Shown in pieces: positions 1 through 11,273 of a stretch of DNA of 64,000 bases. Made by a program: the position numbers and the translations under genes. The first letter of the stretch is position 1. Each line of letters starts with the position of its first letter. This DNA is from Darksidea phi (lineage: Eukaryota > Ascomycota > Dothideomycetes > Pleosporales > Lentitheciaceae), in NCBI GenBank assembly GCA_030770425.1, contig JASJFT010000155.1:43773-107772 (forward strand), in the 5' to 3' direction. Under the pieces are notes generated by a model. The model was not told where the DNA came from. It worked only from the letters and a program-made list of their open reading frames with translations, and ran no database searches.

Positions 1-514
1 ACTAACATTAGACACCCATGTTTTGAGAAGTTTCAGTATCAGTGGGTTCGCTCCGCAAGATAAGTGTTTTTGGGTAGCGTCTTGAGCAGGGTATCCGATT
101 ACATGGCACAGCTTTCAAACAGCTTGACCGCCAAAATAGAAGTCCGAAATATCATGAGTGCGTCCGGTTTCAGAATGTTGGCCTGGTAGTGGTGATAGTA
201 GACCTGCGACAACATTCGGAGAACAGATAATCTGGATAGCCGCCAGAGGATGGTGTACAGAGCTGTAAAAGACGGCAGATAGGGCGATTAACAGACGGAA
301 TGAAGGAGGAAGGCTTGTTATTGCGACGGATGCATTACCGGAAGGAGATTGGGTAATGTAAGGTTGAGGTATGACTGGTAAGAGAAATATGGAGGGAATT
401 GGAAATAGATCTACCTCTATCACTATCATTGGTCATACCATCATACTTCCGTATCTTGTAAACCGCAGCTTCACACACTCTTACCACCCATCGACCATTT
501 TTCCATCACTCGCC
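1..514. other. Window edge, no gene supported
   Basis: No convincing gene is visible. The open frames on both strands are short, have no recognisable motif and lack splice-linked continuations. The part next to the stop codon at 515 is probably the 3' untranslated region of the capping-protein gene, which reads on the minus strand. Confidence 0.5.
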
Positions 515-1557
515 TCACCCCGCCCGTCCACCGCCGATATCCTGCCCCAACCGATACCCACTGATCTTCTCCCACTCGATCTTCTGTCTCGTAATCGGAA
601 GCTGCCTCCTCAACGCCTTGAACGCACCCTCGCTCAAACTTGTAAACGCCTTATTCAGGTCCTCCTGATACTTTCTCTCCGCTGTTGCAATTTGCTTGAC
701 CACCTCTCCCGCACCTGCGCCTCCTCCAACAGAAATTGAAACATCTTTCTTAGTGAGCAGCCGCACGTTGCCATCCTCATAGTAGTGTACATCGACTTTA
801 ATGGTGCCGGTAATGGAGTTGGTGCCGGGATTGTAGATGTACGAGGAGCGCCAGCGGCCATTCCAGTAGTTTGAGGGTGAATATTTGTTTGCGACGGTTA
901 GGATGGCGATTTGAGAGTCGTCTTCGATGGGGTAGACGCCGAGGCTGGATTTGGGGTAGTGCTCTGTTGTGTGCGTGCTTAGGCATTTAACGAGGCTCTT
1001 CCTGTATCGCCACATCAATTAGCTCCACTTCTTAATCCACATCCCGCATATGTTTGGGATATGATAATGAAAAATAGATCGAAGGAAGGGCTGGGCGTAC
1101 ACTAGATCCTCATGCGCCGATTCCAACACATAAGACTGCACCGCACTCGCCTTTCCCGTCGCATGATCAAACGCAAAAGAGCTCTGACTTTCCACATCAT
1201 AGTACCTCCCGTCGCCTAATGAGTTGTACGGACTGACCAGCACCTCCGCGCTGCCGCCTGGGAGCTTCGTTGTGGAGAATTGCTCTTCATTGTATTTCTC
1301 GAAGGCAGGGTGGAGCTCGCTGGTTACGGCGTCATCGCCGAGGATGGATTTGATTGCTGTCGAGGGTCAACAAGCGTCACAGTTGATACGGAGGATGGTA
1401 CGAGGTATAGAGCTTGGGGCATCGTGCGGAAGGCATACCTTTCGTGACATCTGCGAGCTACAAGCCATCAGTACTGCTCATGCGGGGTGTGGACACGACG
1501 TACCTCGCCTGGCGGGGCGCTCTCCACGAAGGAAGACAGAGCTGCTGTTCTCGACAT
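515..1557 (-). CDS. cap1: F-actin-capping protein alpha subunit
   Basis: Alpha subunit of the heterodimeric capping protein, which binds actin barbed ends and limits filament growth at cortical actin patches. I model four exons: 1504-1557, 1439-1457, 1101-1356 and 515-1001, giving 271 residues, the usual family length. All junctions are GT-AG and keep frame. Family landmarks in order are SSFVESAPPGE at the N-terminus, LADVTK in the micro-exon, HPAFEKYNEEQF, YYDVESQSSFAFDH, KYSPSNYWNGRWRS, VDVHYYEDGNVRL, and the C-terminal RRQLPITRQKIEWEKI followed by GYRLGQDIGGGR. The second exon is only 19 nt long but supplies six residues the family needs. The start ATG at 1557 gives the normal short N-terminus. 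Splice sites are inferred by eye from family continuity. Confidence 0.95.
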
Positions 1558-1920
1558 GGCGTCGCCCAAGATTCTCGGTGTACAAAGGAGCTTGGTGTTA
1601 GAGCAATGGGTCCTATACAGCTAGTTTCGTATTTGCTTGCACGCGTTTCGAGGTTGCAGTCGAAGCTGACACGCGGGACCGGTCTTGGCGAGGGGTTGCG
1701 GGGTTAGCCTCCACTATGTTGCTCACCATAGCGATCATTCACAAGCAGAGTCTTTTTTGCTCGTGGCGAAGTCATGTCAACTCTCGCAGTCCTTGCGAGT
1801 TCATTAAAAGGACTATAGCCGTTACCAAGCACCATCTGGATTCCATCCTACAAACGCCGCGCTCAATAACACGTCCAACCAGAATATAATATAGTTACAA
1901 TCGAATTCCTCGCACGCCCC
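1558..1920. other. Intergenic, CAP1 promoter side
   Basis: This 363-bp stretch lies between two minus-strand genes. It must hold the promoter of the capping-protein gene and the terminator of the gene ending at 1921. I see no open frame with coding character. Confidence 0.5.
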
Positions 1921-3983
1921 TCACTCAATACTCATCTTCATCAACCCGTCACTAGTGTCCGTCATACCCTGCAAGCCAATTCTCTTAGGACCCAGCGACG
2001 GCGTCAAGCTCACACTATTGGACCTCTCACCCGCAGCATGGCCACCAGTAGGAGGCTCCCTGTTCGGCTTCGCTGTAGAACCCCATAAGCTGCCATCGCG
2101 GTTTGCGGGAGACTGCGATAGTACCGGACTGTTGTGTACGCTCACACCTGGAGATACCGCTCGCCGTTTGATGGAGTGGTAATCGAGATCATCGTCGCGT
2201 CGCCGTTTGCTCGACTTCTTGAGACCGTCGGCTGCTGTCAGTGGCGCTAAGGGTTGCGGTGTCGATGATCGTGATATGTGGCCTGAATGGTTGTTGGTTT
2301 CGGATGCGCTTGTAGCGTTGGCGGATGTAGATGATACCGAGGGAGATTCCATGTTAATATCCTCACTTATGGCCGAAGACCCGGCACGTGGGAATGCAGG
2401 CGGGGGCGGTGTCTGAGCTGGCGGATCGCGTTGCCAAAAACCCAAACCTCGGCCATTCATATTCCTGGAAGGTCCAAATGTTCCAAAAAGCCCTTTAGTA
2501 GTGACGCTATCTAAGCTCATGACACTCTCAGTCTCCTCTTCAGGTACGCCTTCGAGTGGGCCTTCCAGCCCGGGCACTGTAGGCAATAATGATGGTGATG
2601 ATTGTGCAGTGATAGAAGGCTCCGCATCGCTTTCTCTCACTTGACGGATGATTTCGGCTTCCCGTCGGAACTCGCTGTCGACCGGTGCGGATTCTTCCCA
2701 TAGCTCAGCTTTAATGCGACCGAATTGTCTCGATTTAGGCTGGTATTGTTAATTTCCCTCATCAGAATTGTTGCTAGAATCACTCACAAGCAAGTTGCCC
2801 CTCCGCGTGACAGGCCTGCGCACCACACCGGGCGTCTGCGGCATAGCGACCGATTCATCCCCACTGTCATTACCAGAGGAGATGTGTAGATCGTTCGTAA
2901 AAAGTGACAAGCTCTCTCTCCGTGACCCCGCCTTCCGCATCACAGATTCCCTTGCAAAGTGGCCCTCACCTTTCCCGTTCGGCGGCGACGCGGGCCCGGG
3001 GCTCGGCATAGAACTGTGTCCGCTCGCGGAACTCGAGCTCTTCCTACTCCGGCCTTTGCGCAGCCGAGCTCGTTGTATGCTCATAAACGTAGGTATACCT
3101 CCAGGAGAGAACATATTCGACCATGTACCGGTATTATTGCTTGCAGAGTGTCCCCCAAACGGCATGCTATGCTTCGTAGTTTGAGGAGTCATCAACATAG
3201 GGTCATCGTTGTCGTCCGGATCCATTGGGTCGCCTTCTTCGGAGTCGCTACTAGAGTCGTCCGTCCCAAGCATATTGATGCTACCCACGGAGCTCGATGC
3301 CCCAGTTCTATCACCATTCCCCCACACCGCATGCATATTTACATTCGGTGAATCCAGCACCATCGAGTTCCCGCGCGGCTTCCTCGACGGAATCATCATG
3401 CCTTTTTGTGTGATTGTTGGGGAGGAATCGGGCGAGGACTGGTCGGGGAGGGTCGAGTGATGAAGGTTGGTGCACGCCCTTGAGAACTCGGCACCGCGCG
3501 ATCGACGAGGCAGGAGGGAAGCTGGCGAAGCGTACGTATTACGAGCGTCTAGTTGCGGAGAGAGCGGAACGCGTGCTGCGAAATGTGCGGGGCTGGGCAT
3601 AGGAGGTTCTCGTGCCGGCATCTGCAGCGACAATCCTCTGGCGAGGAAATCAGGCCTTCTGGGGGTTCGAGGGCTGGAAACAATGGTATGATCATCTTTG
3701 GACGTGCGGAGAGGTTCGCGGAACTTGGGGGACGGTCTAAAGGCAGGAGTACAGGGTCAGCAAAGCTCATCCAGAAGGGCGTCAGTACCGGTTGGGTGAC
3801 ACGCCGTTTGTATCGCAGGCATACGTACTCGAGATGTGGCGCGCTATCCGAGAGCGATCTGGCTTTGGGCGACTTCAGCTTCTGCGGCGTGCGTACGGTC
3901 TGGTTGTCAGATGTAGCTTCTTCGGATTCATCACCTGGTCCATGCCTATCCTCGACATCAGCCCTTCCGATCGGAGTCAGCAT
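1921..3983 (-). CDS. Conserved Ser-rich protein, function unknown
   Basis: I do not recognise a named function. Three exons (3829-3983, 2788-3736, 1921-2739) join in frame through GT-AG introns of 92 and 48 nt to give 640 residues. The protein is rich in Ser, Pro and Asp and probably mostly disordered. Stretches that look conserved are LLPRRSRGAEFSRACTNLHH near residue 140, IQRARLRKGRSRKSSSSASG in the middle, and a charged segment around residues 368-405 containing RQFGRIKAELWEE and EFRREAEIIRQVRES. A basic SSKRRRDDDLDYHSIKRR segment near residue 540 looks like a nuclear localisation signal, so a nuclear regulatory role is plausible but is inference. The ATG at 3983 is the first after an in-frame stop. 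An additional upstream exon cannot be excluded. Confidence 0.75.
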
Positions 3984-4390
3984 TCTGGCGAAAATGGCCT
4001 ATGGCAGTCACGAGGATTGGAACTGGACATATCAGAGAAATGCTGCCGGGTAGACGTTGTCGCAGTCAATTGACGTTTCACGCTCGTCGTTGGGGTGAAT
4101 GTTTAAGCGCTTCCCCGCTCACGTGGATTACACAGAGGAAGGTGCAAGCGATCGCCCTCCAATCAACTTGGCACGCCTCTGCTCTACATAGTCCTTGCAA
4201 TAAACTGAAAATTGATATTACATACTACTTCCTAACGTTAGAAATTCTATCGTGGTATTATAGATAGAACTGTAAGCCGCATATTTCTCCACTCTGGAAC
4301 GCTCTTAGATGATTTAAACACCCCCATATCTTTGCTTCCCATATACTCAGACTCCACCCCTGATCGCACTTCGTACAAGAACCTTTAAGT
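3984..4390. other. Intergenic between two minus-strand genes
   Basis: About 400 bp, AT-rich around 4200-4270. It holds the upstream region of the gene starting at 3983 and the 3' end of the gene stopping at 4391. Nothing else is recognised. Confidence 0.5.
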
Positions 4391-6013
4391 TCACGCATTG
4401 ACGATGCCCTCAACCCAGGCAATGTCCTCCCATTTGGCTTCCCAGACATTAAGCACCACCATGACCCACTCCTTGCCATCTCGCTTAATCGTCCCTATGC
4501 ATCGACACAACCTCTGCTCGTCTAGTAGGCGCTCACTGTCGTAATCGTACAGCTGGACAGATTTCCAGATAACGGCGTCATATACACCCTTGATGTATGG
4601 CGGCTTTTCGTGAAAGAGGTCGCGGAACACGAAGTCTTGCTTGACCTCAGTGCGCTGTGAGCTCATCACTCTAGCATACAGCTCAAAGATAACGTTCTGA
4701 CCATGTTTGTTTGCGTGGCACGCCTGGTTGATGGCCTCGCCGATACGGAAGCAGGTCCTCAGCAACAGGTTCGGAGAAAGACCGATAACAGGCGAACGAT
4801 CTCGGACAGGAGCGGGGAACGGCGGTCTGACGATGGGCTTTTGAACCAATTCCCGGCCGTCCGCAGCTTTCCGAATGAGAGCTTTCGTCTTTGGTGTGCA
4901 TGGTGACTTGAACTTGCGCGAGCGACATCGAGAGTTGCTCGGTAGGGGACTTTCTGTAGGGCCAACACTCGCTGTGGCATTAGATTTGTATTCATTTGCA
5001 AGTTTCTGGTAGGTTCTCGTGTACTGCACTGGCGAGCTGGTGCTGTTAGTCGGCTCAGCCGTCAGTAAGAAGAGGTTCTCATCTGCGCGGTGATCATCGC
5101 CCGTATCAGGACGGTAATTAGTCTCCACCCCTGTTCTGGAGTGTTGAGAAAGTGTCGAATTTCTTCGCGGCTGGCCATTAGCCGTGGAAGGGTCAGTCGA
5201 GTGATCAAGTTCAATCATGTTGAAGATATCGTCGATGCCATCATCAGCTATTGTGTCCTGGCTGTTGTGATCGGAGAAAAGATGATCAGCACCAAGATCG
5301 AGAATGGAATTGCGAGCAGTTACCGAAGACACGGCGTCGCTTGAAGGTTGGGTGTTAGGGATTCCGTCGATGACAGATAACACATCGTGAGATGGAGCTT
5401 TGGATTTAGCGCTTGTTCGCTTTCGGGGCTTTCGAGAGTCAGTCGCCGGATGGAGAGGGTCTGAACTATTTTGGGATGCCGGAGCGGAATTCGGAACGTC
5501 TGCAGAAACAGCGGAAGCTGGCGATGTTATCGTGTCATTCTTCTTGATAGTTCTAGGCACAGATTTCGTGATGCGGAGGTCATCAGAGACACGCCTCTGC
5601 TTCGCAGACTTCGTATACACAGTGTCATCTTTTGCCGACTTTTGCCCATCTTGTTTCCTTCTGCGGCGCTTACGACCACAAGTCGGCGTTGGTGGCGTGG
5701 GAGGCAAAGCAGACGCGTATTTCTCGAGCTGCGGCGGTTCTGTCTTCGCGCCCAAGCCCAAGTATCTGAGGACAGCGGGATTGCGCCGCTTCTCACCTTG
5801 CCCGTGGTTGGCTTGCTGGGTTTGCTCATTGGAGGGCATGAATATTGACGACTGCGGTGTGAGCAGTTGCGGGGTCGGCCCATTGATGGGTGTGAAGCTT
5901 GATGCTGGCACGTATCCATCGCTCTGGAGCTCCCTGCACGATATGTCAGTACTCACTGAGGCCTGTGTGATGGCAAAAGACGGGGTGAACGGCGTGCGCA
6001 TTGGGCTGCTCAC
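4391..6013 (-). CDS. Conserved nuclear-type protein, C-terminal domain unknown
   Basis: A single-exon frame of 540 residues. The first 370 residues are low complexity and contain basic clusters such as CGRKRRRRKQDGQK (near residue 112) and RKPRKRTSAKSK (near 195), which fit nuclear import. The last 150 residues look like a folded domain. It begins near RDRSPVIGLSPNLLLRTCF, continues with FRIGEAINQACH, VIFELYARVMSSQR and QDFVFRDLFHEKPPYIKGVY, and ends with WVMVVLNVWEAKWEDIAWVE. The alternation of short hydrophobic strands would suit a beta-barrel of OB type, but that is a guess. I cannot assign a family by name. The gene is divergent from the LSB5-like gene. Confidence 0.75.
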   Translation of the reverse strand: MSSPMRTPFTPSFAITQASVSTDISCRELQSDGYVPASSFTPINGPTPQLLTPQSSIFMPSNEQTQQANHGQGEKRRNPAVLRYLGLGAKTEPPQLEKYASALPPTPPTPTCGRKRRRRKQDGQKSAKDDTVYTKSAKQRRVSDDLRITKSVPRTIKKNDTITSPASAVSADVPNSAPASQNSSDPLHPATDSRKPRKRTSAKSKAPSHDVLSVIDGIPNTQPSSDAVSSVTARNSILDLGADHLFSDHNSQDTIADDGIDDIFNMIELDHSTDPSTANGQPRRNSTLSQHSRTGVETNYRPDTGDDHRADENLFLLTAEPTNSTSSPVQYTRTYQKLANEYKSNATASVGPTESPLPSNSRCRSRKFKSPCTPKTKALIRKAADGRELVQKPIVRPPFPAPVRDRSPVIGLSPNLLLRTCFRIGEAINQACHANKHGQNVIFELYARVMSSQRTEVKQDFVFRDLFHEKPPYIKGVYDAVIWKSVQLYDYDSERLLDEQRLCRCIGTIKRDGKEWVMVVLNVWEAKWEDIAWVEGIVNA

Positions 6014-6589
6014 GCATTGTCACCCGCATCCCTCATCGTCCGCAGATCCCAGCCGTCGTATAGGGACATCGCTGCGGCGCGTCAGCTGTCACAGCAAGAA
6101 CCTTGGAAGTTGGAAGGTTGCATGAGGCATAAGGCATGAGGGGCAGCGCGTGAACGATGATGGGGCCCAAGGCCAAGCCGTACCCCACCAAAAGCGGCAG
6201 GCACGCGGCTCTTCCCCAACAGCTCTCAAGGCAGCACTTCATCCACGAGCAATCACTGTGAATCTCCCTATATTATGCCACAGGAGCACAGCAGCTACTT
6301 TGCTTTCTTAGAAGACACGATTTGCTATTATCAGCTCTTAACCCCCTTCCCCCATTTCCCAAGAATACCCCGCCCTTCGTCTCCGGCGGGGTCCGCAGCA
6401 ACAATATCGGCTCTCCACCAGCCTCATATCGAAGGCCGTCCGAGACCAGCGCCACGTCCTCACTCTCTGCCGCGCGTTTGGTCCAATAGTGCCTCTCAGA
6501 TCGTCGCTACACTACGACAGCAACTCGAGGCAGCGCCCATTAATAGGAACTAACTCCCGGCCAAGGCCCATCATCTATCCGATTCAAAA
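6014..6589. promoter_or_regulatory. Bidirectional promoter region
   Basis: A 576-bp gap separates the start codons of divergent genes at 6013 (minus) and 6590 (plus), so both promoters must lie here. There are pyrimidine-rich stretches around 6341-6390. The short minus-strand frame at 6033-6242 has no motif and is not called. Confidence 0.55.
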
Positions 6590-8345
6590 ATGCCGGTAAG
6601 TACGTGCAAAAGCCACTATCTCATATGCCCCGCCTCTTGAAGCTTCGCGACCCCTCCCAGCATCAGATCCTCTCATTTCGCCTTCTTGGATTCCATTGTC
6701 CGGATCATCTAGCAAGACATGGCTGCCGACCTGCTCCGAAATGATCAGCCGGCGCATCTGAAAGACGGGATGGACGAAGCTCTCCCCTCGTACTGCAGCT
6801 GCGCTGAATGCAACCCCCCACCGTATGCCAAGCATGCATTCACTGTCACCTCGACTCTGAAATCCAAAACTCGCAAATCTCTTCATCATCACAAGACCCC
6901 GGATGCATATAAAGATGTTCCAATCTTCGAAAATCCGTGTCCACTTTGCTTCTTCAAACACTGCAGAAAAGTACTAAAGACCTGGGTCTGCAACAGAAGA
7001 AACCGTTCTCGGCCGTCACGGTCCAAATAGACCGCCTGACCAGCGAACAATATGAAGAAAATGTAGGCTGAGCACATCGTCCCTAAACTATGGCATATTA
7101 ACCAACGGACCAGGATCTCGGTGGACTGGTAGACCTCATCGAGGTAGTTCGGATACAGGAGTCAGGTCCGACAGAGGCCGCTCGCGCTATCAGAAAGAAG
7201 CTGTACGAAAGAACGATCTCACAATACCGTTTATTCTAATGTCGGGCCAGAAAGTATGGAAACGTGCACCGACAGCTACGCTCCTTGATCATCTTGGATG
7301 GTTTGATACAGAATGCAGGCTCGAGGTTCCAGCGGAGCTTCGTAGACGAGCCTCTGTTGGAGCGCCTCAGATTACTAGCCAGGGACGATATGGTGGATGT
7401 AGAAGTGCGACAGAAAGTTAACGTCCTCTTCCGACAATGGGCAGTGGCATACAAGGGAACACCGGGTCTGGAGCGAATTGCCAATCTCTACAAGGAGCTG
7501 CCTCGCACAAGGCGTCCCCAACCTCATCAATCGCGCGTTGTCCGGGAGAACGAGGCAGAAGCCGAGCGAGAAAATGCTTCCCAATCCCCATCGCCCACTT
7601 CTCCAACAGCACCTCGACGAAATTCACAGCCATCTCGTATGCCGCAAGCGTCTTCGTCGACAGCGAGGCCGATCACGCTTGGCAGCACTCAGGCTCCAAG
7701 TTCCTCGCTCTTCAGCAGTAGGAGCAGAAAAGATAAGAAGAACAAAGCAAAGCCGTTTAACCTGGAAAAAGAGAAGCATCAACTGCTCGAAACTATCGCC
7801 TCCGCAACTGTGGCCAGCACTAACCTAATGAATGGTCTCCAACTAATAAATCGAGAGGTCCAGCGTGTTAGCGAGAACGCAGAAGTTATGCAACGCTTCG
7901 AAACTTGCAAGGTCCTTCGGCGCCAAATTTTGCGATACATTCAACTGGTCGAATCCGATCAGTACATCGGGAGCCTGCTGAGCGCCAATGATGAGCTTGT
8001 GAAGGCTCTGATGGCATTCGAGATTATGGATAAGAGCATCGATGATGATAGCGATAGCGATACGGAGCAGCATGCAGCACCTACAGCGTCCATGGCTAGA
8101 ATGACCATGGAGCAACCACCACCGGCGAAGCCACCTAGACCGACCAGTATACCAATGCCACCAGCTCCCGCAGCGGGCAAGCAGAAGGCCGAATCGGAGA
8201 GCGAGCCCGAAGAGGATGAAGATGATCCGTTTGGCGATTCACATGGTAAGCTATCCACGCTTCAGGCCGCTTAGACATCTACTAACGCCTTACAGCTCTC
8301 AAGACACCCGGTGAGCGTGCGGAGATCACTTGGAGGGACGTGTAG
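6590..8345 (+). CDS. lsb5: VHS/GAT-domain endocytic adaptor, LSB5-like
   Basis: Fungal VHS/ENTH plus GAT adaptor. Yeast Lsb5 links ubiquitin-dependent trafficking with the actin regulator Las17. Exons are 6590-6595, 6997-7062, 7114-7202, 7251-8245 and 8296-8345, giving 401 residues in a continuous frame. The VHS part (about residues 3-145) contains KKPFSAVTVQIDRLTSEQYE, LVDLIEVVRIQESGPTEAAR, LRSLIILDGLIQNAG and WAVAYKGTPGLERIA. The GAT helices are at about 227-316 (INREVQRVSENAEVM, ILRYIQLVESDQYIG). The tail has the acidic DDPFGDSH motif and ends with ITWRDV. The first exon (ATG CCG) followed by a 401-nt intron is the weakest part of the model. The other exons are well supported by family continuity and GT-AG sites. 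It is convergent with the HET remnant. Confidence 0.88.
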
Positions 8346-8502
8346 GGAACGATATGTCAATGCCTTTTTCCTTCCTTCGCATCACGATCATGTTACGATG
8401 ACGATCTTATTAGAAATACCTTCTCAGGTTCACCACCTATTTATATCCCCATCATCTCACTTTTACGAGAGTCTCAAATTTGCCGCTGATATGTTGGAAA
8501 CC

Positions 8503-10386
8503 CTAGTGCTCTCCGTGCATAATCCCATGGACATAGCACTCTCCAATAACAGTATATGTTCCATCCTTTTGTAGCCGTAGAACGTACGGAACCTCTGATC
8601 CATGCAAGATACAGATGAAATCGTTTGGTGTCGCATCATTAGGTACACGAGCAAAGTGACCGTTCTGAGTGCGATAAAATCTTTTGCCCGTACCCCACTT
8701 CAGCAAAGGGTCTTCAATGAGAGTGTCGGTCCGAAGATGTTTATCAACCACCTATGGAGCACCCACGAGTCAGGCGTGAATGCAGCGGAAAGGAAGCTGG
8801 TAGATTCGGCTTGCGTCTCAACCTTTCCGAAGACGGTGACCCTGTAAGGCACTACAGACGCGAGATCATCAAAGACTGTTTGAAACGTTTTGGGTGCCTC
8901 CTGCATGAACTTGAGGTACGTTCAGAAATGCATAGAGTATGATTTTGATGCTGGATGGCCGGTGCTGGTCAGCTCTCAAAGCATGTTTTTCCAAAGGCGT
9001 CGTACATTGCCCTAGTTATGGGCGGACCTGCCTTTGCGATGTCCCAGCACTCTGACAGCCAATCTTTGGTCTTAACGAAATTGTTGATGGTAGAACTATC
9101 TATCTCGAAAAGTGATGTCGTTCCGAGGATATAGGGTCTCGAGCTAATTATATGGATGCTATCAACGATGGCGCCTTCGACGTGGCATGATGGATTTATC
9201 GTGGGATGAACCAAGCATTGCTTTCTTTACCTAGACCGGCGGAGAATGTGGACGTGGCGTTGACACGGATAAGTAAATGTGGGTTCAAGATCCGAGTCCT
9301 ATCCGGAACCCACGGGGGAAGAGGAAGAGGTAGCTCGGGAATTTTTGAAGCTAGTGTTGCGCAAGACAACACCCGTAGGAACGTTTATACACCTCCTCAA
9401 CTGAAAGCGTGTAGTTGAAGCTAGCTTCCCAATAGAAAATATCGCGTCCTTCAGAGATGCGCATCATTACAATATGGTCCCTGGGACTGATGTCACCTCC
9501 ATATATATTGTCCAAGACAACGGTAAATAATCTTCTGATGGCTCATTTTTGGATGCTTGTAACGCTGCTGTACGCCGATGCACAGACTGGGGCGAGGTAC
9601 TTCGTCAGATCATTTTCAAACAAGATAGGTTAATGCTGTTTTCGGTGTATTCCAGAAGATTTAGTCACGTCCACAAAGTACAACTGCTCGGTTTGCGTGT
9701 GAAACTTCGTGGATAACCAGAGACGGTAAAACCATGATCGTCGAAGCAGAGCGCGGATGGAGACTCGATCAATGTTCTTCATGTCCCTATATATATCTTC
9801 GTTGGAATTCATGCCTTCCCCGTCAAAGAAGGGCCTTAAAGTAAGTCGTTCGGTAGTTCTGGCAACGAAAAACCTGTTGTTGAGAAGCCCCGGCCCATTT
9901 CCCTTTGACCAAGATGCAAGAAAGCAGACTGCCAAGAACTCTAGCGAGGAGAACGCATGAGAGCCATGGGCGCATCCTTCACCTAACCAGACGACAACCC
10001 CATCGGCTTTGACGAAAACGTCTCCCATCAACCGTACTCGCTGGCTACGTTCCTCGATATCGGATTGATCAATACATAGAGCGTCAATTCACAACGTTAA
10101 TGTACGGTCTAGATATCGAAAGTGCTGGAGTGCAGACTACAGGTCCGCAGTCACTGGTACGTGTGTCCCATCGAGAGTATGGAAGACTTGTGTAGCCATA
10201 GTGTCACCTCATGTGTAAGAAAATGCTTCGTACGGCCGGGGTTTCGTCTGCGGAGCAACGTCGTCCATGTAAAATTAATGTTATCATCGGTTTGGCCTGG
10301 ATGAAGAAGAATAAGTCTGATTTCATCCCTGTGGACCAGATTGATAGTGCCGATGGGTCGACTTGGGAGGGCCAGCTCATATGGGT
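8503..10386 (-). pseudogene. HET-domain (heterokaryon incompatibility) gene, degraded
   Basis: Remnant of a HET-domain gene. Such genes trigger vegetative incompatibility and cell death in filamentous ascomycetes. Recognisable blocks on the minus strand, in order, are the N-terminal IRLILLHPGQTDD (near 10300), CIDQSDIEERSQRVRLMGD (10075-10020), VWLGEG (near 9990), RALLRRSWFYRLW (near 9740), VEEVYKRS (near 9400), LPPWVPDRTRIL (near 9310), then CILHGSEVPYVL and GECYVHGIMHGE close to the stop at 8503. These blocks lie in different frames. A one-base loss near 9717 follows RLW, and family continuity resumes one frame over. Nonsense codons are at 9661-9663 and 9196-9198, with further frame changes near 9190 and 8756. 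The last could instead be an intron. I read it as a pseudogene because the first lesion falls inside the HET domain. Confidence 0.8.
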
Positions 10387-11273
10387 GCTGTTTCTACTTC
10401 TGGTTCAACATCTCTTAAGTCCTCTAGTCTGCAAACGCGTTCGTCTGATCTCTCCGGAAATAGTATCCTCGTGATGATATACAGCTTGTGAGGAATCCTA
10501 AAATTAACCGTAACAGACGAAGATACGCAGTGCTCACAACCCGGGCTCCTAGGGCACCCCCCTTTTTCTCTTGGTCAAAATGGTTGTTCGATTTGCGGAT
10601 CCAATGAAATTTAGCCGGACTCTGGCGTGTTGGGAATGGTTTGTGGGGAAAGTTTATGGAGCAATGTAGACGCCTAAACGGTCCGAAGTACCCAGCTCTG
10701 CGCTTGCTGTAACTTCGGAACAGACTCCGGCGCGGAGAGACATACCAAAAGTAAACCATAAGAGAGACCAACACAAAGGCTAACCGCGGAGGCCCTGGTT
10801 GTACAGTGGGTAATGGAGGCCATTATGCTGGTTGAGGCTGACGGCCTATCATTGCAACCCCCAAACTTTCGGCAAGAAAGTCTAGCGCTTAAAATGCGCC
10901 ACGCAGCACTGCCACCAGTAACGTCATCTATCGCGCCGCCAAGCCGTCACAAGTCAGACCGGGGGGTAGCAATCAGGGCTAAAGTGACGCCATGCTCAAT
11001 CATCCCCTCCTCTATATCTTCCTCCTCCAGGCCCTCTGCTACTACTGTCTGTATATCCTTCCCGTCGCCCATCGCACTCACTCTTGAGAACTATCCTTAC
11101 TGTAAGTATCCTCTTGAATTTGCGCACCAATTACCGTCCGATTAGACCTAAGACTGACATTTCCAGGTCCTACGTTGCACCGCATCCGCAATCATCGTTT
11201 CCCGCATCGCATTTTCGTTACACCACGCTTTACGCTTCCGATTGGCTATACCTGTCCTTCGTCAATATTCAAT
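10387..11273. other. Intergenic, includes a probable leader intron
   Basis: No intact gene is seen in the first 600 bp. Near 11102-11166 there is a well-formed intron (GTAAGT donor, TTCCAG acceptor, 65 nt) on the plus strand. It lies in a pyrimidine-rich tract that looks like the 5' leader of the small reading frame at 11274. The 110-residue plus-strand frame at 10813-11145 runs through this donor and is not called. Confidence 0.4.

Noticed and set aside
6719..7030. 103-residue frame inside the LSB5 first intron
   Set aside because: Its 3' part overlaps the conserved exon 2 in another frame, and it has no recognisable motif.
10813..11145. Plus-strand frame of 110 residues
   Set aside because: Low-complexity Ser/Pro content and it reads through a strong intron donor at 11102.
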